Below are positions 16,477 to 24,796 of a DNA stretch of 42,855 nt, in pieces. The DNA lies in assembly GCA_002068415.1 (NCBI GenBank), contig MVZM01000015.1, positions 1 to 42,855 of the forward strand. The letters run 5' to 3'. This DNA comes from Tenericutes bacterium ADurb.BinA124 (GTDB lineage Bacteria; Bacillota_I; Bacilli_A; ML615J-28; CAG-698). The translations under genes and the position numbers were made by a program. Within the stretch, counting starts at the first letter, position 1. Every line of letters starts with the position of its first letter. The notes below the pieces were generated by a model, which worked only from the letters and a program-made list of their open reading frames with translations, had not been told where the DNA came from and did no database searches.

Positions 16477-17732
16477 TAAACCACCTCGGTTTTTCCGCCA
16501 ATTTGTTGGAAAACATTAAAGAAATTAGGATATGATTTATTTACAGCAGCAAAATTTTTGATTATTAATGGTGAACGGACTTGGTTCCCTAAAATGGCAA
16601 AAGCCATCACCATCCGATGATCGTTATAACTATCAACTTCACAACCACCATCTAACAAGGCTTTGCCGTGAATAACCATCCGATTATCAATGATTTCAAC
16701 ACTTCCGCCAAGGCGGTTCAAACCCTCCATAATTGCAAGCGCTCGATTACTTTCTTTGTATTGGAGTTTGTCGATTCCGCTAATGATGACCGTCCCCGTC
16801 CCTAAAGCAGCAACGGCGGCTAAAATTGGGGCCAAATCAGGCGTTTCTGAGATATCAATTTCAGCACTGGCGATTTTTCCATTTAAATAAAAATAATCGC
16901 CGTCCTCATATCTATATTTTACTTTCATCTTTTCGAGGAACTTAAAAAACCGGGCATCACCTTGTCGTGATAGTGGATTAAGACCACTAACCCGTAACTG
17001 CGGGTTAAAGTAAGCCGCAGCCAGCCAACAAGCTGAATTAGAAAAATCACCTTCAACAGTAAATTCCCGTTTTTGATAATGACTACCAGTTTTTAAAATT
17101 AAAGAGGAAGAATCGGGAAAAAGGAATTCTAAGCCAAAATGTTGACAAGTGACCATCGTCAATTGAACATAGGGGTTATTGATATCGATGGCCTGAAACT
17201 TTAATTTAGTTGATGGAGTTAAAAACGGCAAAGCCATAATCATTCCCGATATAAACTGACTCGTATTATGACCGCTCAGTAAATATTCGCTTTGGTTTAA
17301 CTGGCCGCGAAATCTTAATTCTTTATTTTGTTTTTCGAAAGATAAACCTTTAAGTTCATGTAAATCATCATCTTGAAGGCGCTTAATTAAGTATTCACTC
17401 CCTAAAAAAGTCCACTCATGGTGAAGGGTGGAAAAAAAAGGGATTAGCATACGCATTGTAGAAGCTGATTCATGACAGAAAATCGGTTTTTTAGGAATGT
17501 GAATTTCGTTTAACCCATCAATTTCGATTCTTGTTTCATAATAAACAATATTGACACCGATGGCTTTTAAGGCATTGATAGTTGCATGTGTATCATTGCA
17601 AATTAAAGGATTATGAATTACGGAGCGACCGCAAGCAAGACTAGCACAAATGATAGCTCGGTGCGTATAACTTTTGGATGGCGGTGCCTCCACAATTCCT
17701 TTTAAGTGTTGGGGGTAAATTATTAAATCCAT
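16476..17732 (-). CDS. aroA: 3-phosphoshikimate 1-carboxyvinyltransferase (EPSP synthase)
   Basis: Transfers the enolpyruvyl group of PEP to shikimate 3-phosphate. The 418 residues include the N-terminal PPSKSYTHRAI, ESASTMRMLIPF in place of the common GNxGTxxR region, and SYNDHRMVMAF near the C-terminus with the catalytic Asp/Arg set. The ESASTMR variant resembles the class II-like or divergent EPSP synthases of Gram-positive bacteria. I place the start at the ATG at 17732, 9 bases after AGGA; an in-frame TTG at 17738 is too close to it. First gene of the six-gene aro operon, with TATAAT at 17753-17758. Confidence 0.94.
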   Translation of the reverse strand: MDLIIYPQHLKGIVEAPPSKSYTHRAIICASLACGRSVIHNPLICNDTHATINALKAIGVNIVYYETRIEIDGLNEIHIPKKPIFCHESASTMRMLIPFFSTLHHEWTFLGSEYLIKRLQDDDLHELKGLSFEKQNKELRFRGQLNQSEYLLSGHNTSQFISGMIMALPFLTPSTKLKFQAIDINNPYVQLTMVTCQHFGLEFLFPDSSSLILKTGSHYQKREFTVEGDFSNSACWLAAAYFNPQLRVSGLNPLSRQGDARFFKFLEKMKVKYRYEDGDYFYLNGKIASAEIDISETPDLAPILAAVAALGTGTVIISGIDKLQYKESNRALAIMEGLNRLGGSVEIIDNRMVIHGKALLDGGCEVDSYNDHRMVMAFAILGNQVRSPLIIKNFAAVNKSYPNFFNVFQQIGGKTEVV

Positions 17733-17752
17733 AAACAACTTTCCTTCATTTT

Positions 17753-17758
17753 ATTATA
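17753..17758 (-). promoter_or_regulatory. -10 element of the aro operon
   Basis: TATAAT on the minus strand, 21 bases before the aroA start. No good -35 exists at 16-18 bases; TTGTTT lies 20 bases upstream. Confidence 0.45.
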
Positions 17759-17782
17759 CTATAATCACAAGAATATTTAAAC

Positions 17783-17812
17783 AAAAAAAACAAGACCAAC
17801 ACAAGTGTTGGC
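17783..17812 (-). terminator. Terminator of the polC / Bax-inhibitor operon
   Basis: Minus-strand GGCCAACAC / GTGTTGGTC (9 pairs, one G-U; the innermost close to a 4-nt loop), then TTGTTTTTTTT. It begins 8 bases beyond the stop at 17821 and separates this operon from aroA. Confidence 0.88.
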
Positions 17813-17820
17813 CCTGATTA

Positions 17821-18552
17821 TTAATTACGATCAAAAAAGAGTTGAGCAATAATCGGTAAGATCTCCATATATAACCAAATGATGGTAAACACTAAGCCAA
17901 AAGATACATACCACTCCCACTGTTTCGGGGCTCTTCCTTCAACAACTTGGGTAATACTTTCTAAATCAAAGAGTAAAAAGAGCGTTGCTATGAAAACCAT
18001 AATTCCTGAAGTAAGCATTGAAAAGCCGAAACTATAAGTAATCCCAAAACTAAAAGAAATAATCCACAATAACAATTGAGTAAGAAACATCGAAATTGAA
18101 AAAATCAGTAAAAAACGGATGAATCTGCTATTGACGACAATGGCTCGCGTTACAAACAAAGTCGTCACAACAATCAGCACTACAATTGTCGCCAAGATGG
18201 CCGTTAACACAACGCCCGGAGCTTCAAGTTCAAATAATAAGGACACAAATCCCACTAATAAACCTTCACCTAAACAGTAAACGGAACCAAAAACTTGGGA
18301 TAAACTAGGCACCCAAAGGGCTAACATCGAACTAATTATAGTAACAACAAGAGCAATCGGTAAAAGAGAACCTAAAGCATTGGGATGAGCCATCGCTGCC
18401 CATAAACTGATAATTGCTCCTAAAATAGTCAAAGCGATAAAATAAATCGTTTTAAAAGCTACCCCCCGATAACTGGCAACTTCGTAGTTTTCTCCTTCAT
18501 ATGCGGTTTTTAGAACCCTTTGAAAGACGGGGTTATGACTGCGAAAACGCAT
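17821..18552 (-). CDS. Bax inhibitor-1/YccA-like integral membrane protein
   Basis: A 243-residue protein with about 25 cytoplasmic residues (MRFRSHNPVFQRVL) then seven hydrophobic spans ending in YMEILPIIAQLFFDRN. The FRSHNPVF start, EVASYRGV segment and the WEWYVSFGLVFTIIWLYMEIL C-terminal block match the bacterial Bax-inhibitor-1-like family. Related family members are pH-sensitive calcium leak channels or bind the FtsH protease complex; which applies here is unknown. The start has AAGGAGG. It lies 21 bases downstream of polC, with no promoter between, so the two are co-transcribed. Confidence 0.85.
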   Translation of the reverse strand: MRFRSHNPVFQRVLKTAYEGENYEVASYRGVAFKTIYFIALTILGAIISLWAAMAHPNALGSLLPIALVVTIISSMLALWVPSLSQVFGSVYCLGEGLLVGFVSLLFELEAPGVVLTAILATIVVLIVVTTLFVTRAIVVNSRFIRFLLIFSISMFLTQLLLWIISFSFGITYSFGFSMLTSGIMVFIATLFLLFDLESITQVVEGRAPKQWEWYVSFGLVFTIIWLYMEILPIIAQLFFDRN

Positions 18553-18573
18553 AATTGACCTCCTTATACATAT

Positions 18574-21500
18574 TTAAAATAATCCAATTTGATCTTCGTT
18601 GGGAAGACCTTTAAAGGCCCCAATTTCTGAAAGTTTTTCAAAAAGGGTCGTATTGATTTTTGTTCGGCGCATAATATCTTTTTTTGAAGAAAACATCGCT
18701 TCGCTCCGTGCATCCGTAATTGACTTCGCGGTCGCTTCACCTAAATTATCCATGGCTCGAAAAGGAATAATTAAACTATTGCCTTCAATTAAGAAATCTC
18801 GACAATCCGATTTTTCAATATCGATTTGTTGGAAAGTAAAGCCTCGAGCTGTCATTTCTAAAGCTAAAAGCAAACAGTTATAAATATCGATTTCCTTATT
18901 GGAAGCTCTCTTAATTTTGATTAAGTCTTCGAGTTCCTTAACCCGAAGATTAATTGACGAATAACCGCCAGCCATGGCAATGATATCAAAAACATTAGCC
19001 CGCCTAGAAAAATAAGCGGCATAATATTGCAAAGGTCGATATACTTTAAACCATCCAATCCGTAATGCCATAATCACATAGGCCGAAGCATGTGCCTTAG
19101 GAAACATATATTGAATCATTTTACATGAATCAATATACCATTCAGGAACTTGATATCTGAGCATCTCTTCTTCAAATTCGCCGGAAACACCATGGCCTTT
19201 TCGAACACTTTCCATTATTTTAAAAGCGGAAATAGCTGGTAATCCCTTTGATAATAAATAATTCATGATGTCATCGCGACAACCAATCAAATCCTTAAAC
19301 TCAATCGGTCCTACTTCTTTTTTCATCCCTAACATATAGTCTCGAGCGTTACCGTTCCAAACATCGGTACCATGACTTAAACCAGAAATTTTGATTAATT
19401 CATTAACGGTTTTGGGACGAATTTCTCTTAGCATGTCTTTTGCAAGCGTCGTGCCAAACTCGGGAATGCCGTTTGTTCCGACCACTTCATGGACTTGAGT
19501 AGCATCAACACCCATGCTGGAGACACCGGAAAACAAGGCAATGACTCTACTATCAGCAAAAGGAATCTCCTCAACTGTGGAAAACGGGTAATTACCTGGC
19601 TCTTTTTCGACAAAATCCATCAAATGACGAATCATCGTCGGATCATCATGTCCCAAAAGATCTAATTTAAGTAAATTGCTTTCAAATTTGTGATAATCAT
19701 AATGAGTTGTCCGCCAAGTTGACTTAGTATCATCGGCGGGAAATTGCACCGGAATAATATCCGCATATTCAATCTCCTTAGGAATAACGACAATACCACC
19801 TGGGTGTTGTCCGGTTGAGCGTTTGACACCAGTAATCTTGGCTCCCAAGCGGTCAATTTCACAATTGCGAGCCTGGATTCCTTTTCGTTCTAAATATCCT
19901 TTCACATAGCCATAAGCGGTTTTATCGGCAATCGTGGTAATCGTTCCCGCCCGAAAAGCATTATCCATACCAAATAAGTCACGACAAAATTCATGAGCCT
20001 TATTTTGGTAATCACCGGAAAAGTTTAAATCAATATCAGGAATTTTATCTCCCTTGAAACCTAAAAAAGTTTCAAAGGGGATATCACAACCATCCTTACT
20101 AAGCATATTCCCACAAACAGGACATTTTTGGTCAGGTAAATCAAAGCCCGTGCCTGCGGTTTGTAAGAGAGAATAAATGATGTCCGTCACATTGGGTTGT
20201 GAGTACTTCTTTTTTTCTTCATTGTTCAACTTAAGAGCTACAAAATGACAGTGCGAACAGTAATAATGGGGTGGCAAGGAATTAACTTCCGTAATTCCCA
20301 TAAAAAAGGCAACTAAACTGGAGCCCACCGAACCACGGCTACCAACAACATAACCATCATCCTGTGATTTCTTCACAAGCAAGTGGGATATGTAATAAAT
20401 GGAAGCAAAATTATTATTAATAATGCTGTTGAGTTCTTTTTTTATCCGTTCCAATATATATAATGGTAAGTTTTGACCATAACGACGATGAGCGCTTTGA
20501 TAAGTCAAATCAATTGTTGCCTGTTTAAATGATGGCACTCCTAAATCCTTCATAAAGTCATCGCTGGGGGTATATAAATAATCGTCAAAAAGGGGATGAT
20601 ATTCAATTTGATCAGCAATTAAATGGGAATTCGTCACCACTATTTGTTTAGCTAAGTCGTCACCTAAAAAAGAAAACGCCTGGAGCATTTCTTCCGTCGT
20701 CATAAAATGCTGAGTAGCAATGTTATTTTTATTAAATAATTTGTGAATTCCTCCCCCAACTTGCGGGGCATTGATAAAGATTTCCCGTAATTTATAATCA
20801 TCACTATTTAAAATGTGAACATCACCGGTAGCAACCACTGGTTTGCCACATTCTTGACTGGCTTGAATGATTTTTTTAAGAATTTGTTTGATTAAATCTT
20901 TATTAGCTTCAATATCATCATCTTCAAATAAGTGTAAATAATGATCAACCGGTTGAATTTCAATATAATCATAAAAATGAAGTGCTGATAATAATGTCTC
21001 ATAACTCTCACGCCATGCAAGATCAAAGATTTCGCCATTACAACAACTACTCCCTAAAAGCAAACCCTCACGATGAGCTTCTAAATATGTTTTGAGGATA
21101 CGAGGCTCCTTATAAAAATGAGTGGTGTGAGAATCCGAGATAATTAAGTTTAAATTTTTAGTCCCCTTTTTATTTTTTGACAAAATATTAATATGCGTTG
21201 ACATCGCATTTTGGTAAGCTTGTTCATCAATAAAGGCCGCATTAATATCTTGATAATTATTGACTTTCTCGCTTAATATCCCTTTTAACATCTTAATAAA
21301 TATTTCCGCTGTTGCTTTCGCATCATTTAGGGCCCGATGGTGTTGGATTAAATCAACATCGAAAAATTTTGCTAAGGACTTTAAATTAAAGGTTTTAAGT
21401 TTATGACCATAACGAATTTTTGCTAACTGCATGGTATCAATGGTCGGAAACTCCTTCGTAAACAAACCGGCGTCCTTTAAATTTTTATACAAATGGGAAT

Positions 21501-23052
21501 TGTCGAAACTAGCATTTTGCGCCACTAATAAGCAGTCTTTAATAAAAGTATGAAATTCACCGATTACCTCAAAGATAGCCGGAGCGTTGCGAACATCGTC
21601 ATTTGTGATATTGGTTATTTCCGTAATATATGCCGGAATAGCCTTTTTTGGTTTAACGAGAGTTGAATATTCGTCAACTATTTGCAGATTTTGGATTTTG
21701 ACGGCTGCAATTTCAATAATTTCGTCATAGTTACTGGATAAGCCCGTTGTTTCTAAGTCATAGACAACAAAGGTCGCTGTCCGTAAATCAATATCGGCAT
21801 CGGTAAAGGCAATTTTAAATTTATTTTCATCAATTAAGGCTCCTTCCACACCATAAATCGGTTTAATGTTCTTTCCCTTGGTTAGATTATACAAATCCGG
21901 CAAAGACTGAATATTAAAATGGTCGGTAACTGCAAGGGCGGAGTGACCGAAATCAAGAGCAGTATTCACATAATCTTTGATATCCATCACACCATCTTGG
22001 GTGGACATTTTGGTATGGGCATGCAGTTCAATGCGTTTTTCTTTTGCATTATCAACACGCTTTTGCACTTCACTTGGCCCCAAGCCATGAATTTCCCGGA
22101 TTTTAATCACCACATCATTGGAAAAACGGTCAAATTCAGCTAAGCCAAAAACTCGAACTTTTTTCCCGGGAAAAGCTTGATTTCGATAAAATTGTTCCAT
22201 TTTTGGATCTTTATCATTTAAAAAGAGTTTGACGATGATAGAGTCGGTCCCATCAAAAACAGTCGCTTCATAGATTTTAAAATTGCCTTTTTTTTCCTGG
22301 ATGCTAGCACTGATAACATCACCGCTAATGACAAAATTTAAATTGCCGTGTTTTTGATAGTGTTCTACTAACTGCACTTCTGAAGCCGGAACATCTTTAA
22401 GCAAGGTAATTGGACCATTGATTTCCGATTTCATTTTCGGTTTTTTGAAAACTTTTTCTTTTTCTGTAATACTTTTAGCAAAACGATCATACAGTTCTTG
22501 ATTTTTAATGGCCTCCTTCGTTGCTTTCGATAAATTAGCAGCAATGGTTTTCGCAATCGGCGTTTCAAAATTACTGACCGATACATTGAAAGCAATTTCT
22601 GTTAAGTGATAATCATTAAAACCACTTTGCAAACTGGGGATTAAACTTTCAACCATTGTCACTTCTTCTTCGCTACCAACATATATTTTGACAGTGTTTT
22701 GTGAAAAATGGGTATTTAAAACTTTTAAGGTCGCAAACCGCGGTTTTTCATCAATACAACAATCAAGAATATCTTGATAATAAGTAGCTAGCATTTCATC
22801 ATCAAGCATAGGATTTTGATAGTTAATAAAGATTTTTAGCTGATGTTCTTGGTCAGCGTTATAAACCTCATTTAGGCGGCGGATGAAAAGCTGATAACTA
22901 GCTAAACTTAAAGGTGTTGGAAAGCGAAAATAAAATTCCCATTGTCTCGCAAGTTTTTTAATTTTCAGTTCCAAAAACTCACCTTTTTTTAGTTCTTGAT
23001 GGTCAGCAACTTTTAAAATATTTAATAATTGTTGATAACGGTTTTGGCTCAT
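18574..23052 (-). CDS. polC: DNA polymerase III alpha subunit, Gram-positive PolC type
   Basis: Main replicative polymerase with built-in proofreading. The 1492 residues are slightly longer than typical PolC (about 1430-1450). In order: N-terminal domain and OB fold (about 215-330), PHP domain beginning RIELHAHTKMSTQDG with AVTDHFNIQ, split by a DEDDh exonuclease (VVYDLETTGLSSNYDEIIEIA ... HHRALNDAKATAE), then the rest of PHP, a zinc knuckle pair (CSHCH and CPVCGN), and the family C polymerase core with PDIDLNFSGD, LKLDLLGHDDPT and SRRANVFD. PolC, rather than DnaE alone, places the host in low-GC Gram-positive bacteria or Mollicutes. AGAGG precedes the ATG. It is first in an operon with the Bax-inhibitor-like gene. 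Confidence 0.97.
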   Translation of the reverse strand: MSQNRYQQLLNILKVADHQELKKGEFLELKIKKLARQWEFYFRFPTPLSLASYQLFIRRLNEVYNADQEHQLKIFINYQNPMLDDEMLATYYQDILDCCIDEKPRFATLKVLNTHFSQNTVKIYVGSEEEVTMVESLIPSLQSGFNDYHLTEIAFNVSVSNFETPIAKTIAANLSKATKEAIKNQELYDRFAKSITEKEKVFKKPKMKSEINGPITLLKDVPASEVQLVEHYQKHGNLNFVISGDVISASIQEKKGNFKIYEATVFDGTDSIIVKLFLNDKDPKMEQFYRNQAFPGKKVRVFGLAEFDRFSNDVVIKIREIHGLGPSEVQKRVDNAKEKRIELHAHTKMSTQDGVMDIKDYVNTALDFGHSALAVTDHFNIQSLPDLYNLTKGKNIKPIYGVEGALIDENKFKIAFTDADIDLRTATFVVYDLETTGLSSNYDEIIEIAAVKIQNLQIVDEYSTLVKPKKAIPAYITEITNITNDDVRNAPAIFEVIGEFHTFIKDCLLVAQNASFDNSHLYKNLKDAGLFTKEFPTIDTMQLAKIRYGHKLKTFNLKSLAKFFDVDLIQHHRALNDAKATAEIFIKMLKGILSEKVNNYQDINAAFIDEQAYQNAMSTHINILSKNKKGTKNLNLIISDSHTTHFYKEPRILKTYLEAHREGLLLGSSCCNGEIFDLAWRESYETLLSALHFYDYIEIQPVDHYLHLFEDDDIEANKDLIKQILKKIIQASQECGKPVVATGDVHILNSDDYKLREIFINAPQVGGGIHKLFNKNNIATQHFMTTEEMLQAFSFLGDDLAKQIVVTNSHLIADQIEYHPLFDDYLYTPSDDFMKDLGVPSFKQATIDLTYQSAHRRYGQNLPLYILERIKKELNSIINNNFASIYYISHLLVKKSQDDGYVVGSRGSVGSSLVAFFMGITEVNSLPPHYYCSHCHFVALKLNNEEKKKYSQPNVTDIIYSLLQTAGTGFDLPDQKCPVCGNMLSKDGCDIPFETFLGFKGDKIPDIDLNFSGDYQNKAHEFCRDLFGMDNAFRAGTITTIADKTAYGYVKGYLERKGIQARNCEIDRLGAKITGVKRSTGQHPGGIVVIPKEIEYADIIPVQFPADDTKSTWRTTHYDYHKFESNLLKLDLLGHDDPTMIRHLMDFVEKEPGNYPFSTVEEIPFADSRVIALFSGVSSMGVDATQVHEVVGTNGIPEFGTTLAKDMLREIRPKTVNELIKISGLSHGTDVWNGNARDYMLGMKKEVGPIEFKDLIGCRDDIMNYLLSKGLPAISAFKIMESVRKGHGVSGEFEEEMLRYQVPEWYIDSCKMIQYMFPKAHASAYVIMALRIGWFKVYRPLQYYAAYFSRRANVFDIIAMAGGYSSINLRVKELEDLIKIKRASNKEIDIYNCLLLALEMTARGFTFQQIDIEKSDCRDFLIEGNSLIIPFRAMDNLGEATAKSITDARSEAMFSSKKDIMRRTKINTTLFEKLSEIGAFKGLPNEDQIGLF

Positions 23053-23149
23053 GTTAATTAACCTCTTGAAATAATTCTATCACAAACGCCTTCTTTAATC
23101 CAGTCTTATTTAGTGTAAATAAAAGGCAAAAACGAAATTTTCCCTTCCT

Positions 23150-24676
23150 CTAAACATAAAAATAAATCGCTAAAAAATGTAAAACGAAGCCCAAAATAAC
23201 GAATAAATGCCAAATCATATGGGTAAACTTAAATAATTTTAATGTATAAAAAACAATCCCGATGGTGTAGGCAACACCGCCCCCTAGTAAAAGAAGCGTT
23301 CCATATAAGCCGATGGCCGCAATTATCGTTTTTAAGTAAAAAAAAGCCATCCATCCTAATCCAACATAGAGAACAAGGTGAAATATTTTAAATTTACCAA
23401 ACCAAAACACATTCATCAAAAGACCCAAAAGCGCACTAAGCCACATTAATGAACAAAGCGTAATTCCTAAATTCCCGCCAATGGCGATTAATGTAAATGG
23501 GGTATAGGTCCCCGCAATCAACAAATAAATTGACATATGGTCAAATTTTTGGAATAATTTTTTAGCCTTTCCTCCTAAAGGAAGACCATGATAAAGCGTC
23601 GATGCCGAAAACAAAAGAATGGCACTTAAGCCATAAAGTAAATAAGCCCAAAAAACTACCTTACTTTGACTGCTAAGACCTTTAATCAAAAGGAGAATTA
23701 AAGCAAAAATGGCCAACAATCCCCCAAGCCCATGGGTAACGGCATTACCGATTTCTTCCCCAACCGTATAAAACTTTTTCGTCGGGGGAACTTTTTGCGA
23801 AATATAAATTCTTTCACCTTTAATCATTAAACTGCCAATTCTTTCAATAGAACGATATTCAGGAGTTCGCAAGAGGATTTCTTTACTTTGATAAAGTTTG
23901 AGGGGTGAAATTTCTTTTCCATCAACGAAAAGATTTCGACGTTTTTGCTTATTAGCTTCCCAATATTGGTTTAAAATGTTTAATGCTTCTTTCAGTTCTT
24001 CCGCCGTTGGTGTATAAAAAGCATTGATTTTTACTAGTTGATCAACGGTTGAAGTAGCCTTTGCAAGACAGCCTAAGTTTTTACCACGCTTTAAATCGGC
24101 AATCAATTCACTATCACTTGGCTTTATTCGATCAATTAAAGGTTTTTTACTAATTGAAGCAGCAAAAGAAACTTGTTGAAAGACAAAATCAATATTACTA
24201 TCTTGACTCCAACCAAGAAAGGTGCGATATTTCTCCTCATCAAAAAACAAAGCCTTAACTCGTTCAAAATTGGCTATTTTTCGATATGAAAGAACACCTT
24301 CAGGAGTATCAATAATGGCAATAAAATTAAGTGAACCAAATTCTAGTTGATGGCTTTGCTCAAAATCACGAACTTTAATGGTCATTGTTTTTATCAATGA
24401 ACAAGAAGCTTTCGGAATCGCCCAACCTTTAATCAAAGATCCGGCTATTATTTTCATATTGGCTTTAAACTGTTTTCTGTCAACATCATCAACTTTTACA
24501 TATAGTTCCCCTTCCTTCGTTTTTAGATATTCCATCAATAAAGGAAATTCATTGCGATGAGAGAAAACAAAAGCCGCATCGTTTTGATTAATGATAATGA
24601 CATCAGCCTCATATACATGGGGATTATGAAGAATAAAATGATGATGTGCTTTGATAAAAAAATAACTCCGAGCCAT
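23150..24676 (-). CDS. CitE-like (HpcH/HpaI) domain fused to a hemolysin III / PAQR membrane protein
   Basis: A 508-residue fusion. Residues 1-245 align almost without gaps to the CitE found elsewhere in this window: ARSYFFI against RRSLLFI, YEADVIIINQNDAA against FESDGLILDLEDAV, IPKA against LPKA, and a shared C-terminal TPTAEELKEALNIL pattern. The CoA/metal residues have decayed (VRIN to VKVD, IIEL to IIDT, GAED to FDEE), so lyase activity is doubtful. Residues 246-300 are a linker. Residues 301-508 are a seven-span HlyIII/TrhA domain with GEEIGNAVTHG, SASTLYH (His363), KFDHMSIYLLIAGTYTP (Asp379) and HMIWHLFVILGFVLH (His486, 490, 500), the PAQR zinc-site pattern. TATAAT at 24739-24744; the ribosome site is weak. 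Function unknown; the fusion itself is certain because the frame is unbroken. Confidence 0.86.
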   Translation of the reverse strand: MARSYFFIKAHHHFILHNPHVYEADVIIINQNDAAFVFSHRNEFPLLMEYLKTKEGELYVKVDDVDRKQFKANMKIIAGSLIKGWAIPKASCSLIKTMTIKVRDFEQSHQLEFGSLNFIAIIDTPEGVLSYRKIANFERVKALFFDEEKYRTFLGWSQDSNIDFVFQQVSFAASISKKPLIDRIKPSDSELIADLKRGKNLGCLAKATSTVDQLVKINAFYTPTAEELKEALNILNQYWEANKQKRRNLFVDGKEISPLKLYQSKEILLRTPEYRSIERIGSLMIKGERIYISQKVPPTKKFYTVGEEIGNAVTHGLGGLLAIFALILLLIKGLSSQSKVVFWAYLLYGLSAILLFSASTLYHGLPLGGKAKKLFQKFDHMSIYLLIAGTYTPFTLIAIGGNLGITLCSLMWLSALLGLLMNVFWFGKFKIFHLVLYVGLGWMAFFYLKTIIAAIGLYGTLLLLGGGVAYTIGIVFYTLKLFKFTHMIWHLFVILGFVLHFLAIYFYV

Positions 24677-24738
24677 TTATATGCCTACTTTCGAAAACAA
24701 TTTTTCTTAATAAAAATCATGTTGCCTTTATTTTTCAT

Positions 24739-24744
24739 ATTATA
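24739..24744 (-). promoter_or_regulatory. -10 element of the CitE-like/HlyIII gene
   Basis: TATAAT on the minus strand, between the SPT-like gene's terminator and the fusion gene, giving a leader of about 56 nt. No convincing -35. Confidence 0.45.
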
Positions 24745-24772
24745 CCATAGAATAATATTCGTTTCTAATGAA

Positions 24773-24796
24773 AATAAACCTCGACGGAGGTTTATT
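24773..24796 (-). terminator. Terminator of the SPT-like gene, spanning its stop codon
   Basis: Perfect 10-bp stem AATAAACCTC / GAGGTTTATT with a 4-nt loop, followed by TTCATT on the minus strand. The TAA stop (24792-24794) is inside the stem. Confidence 0.8.
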
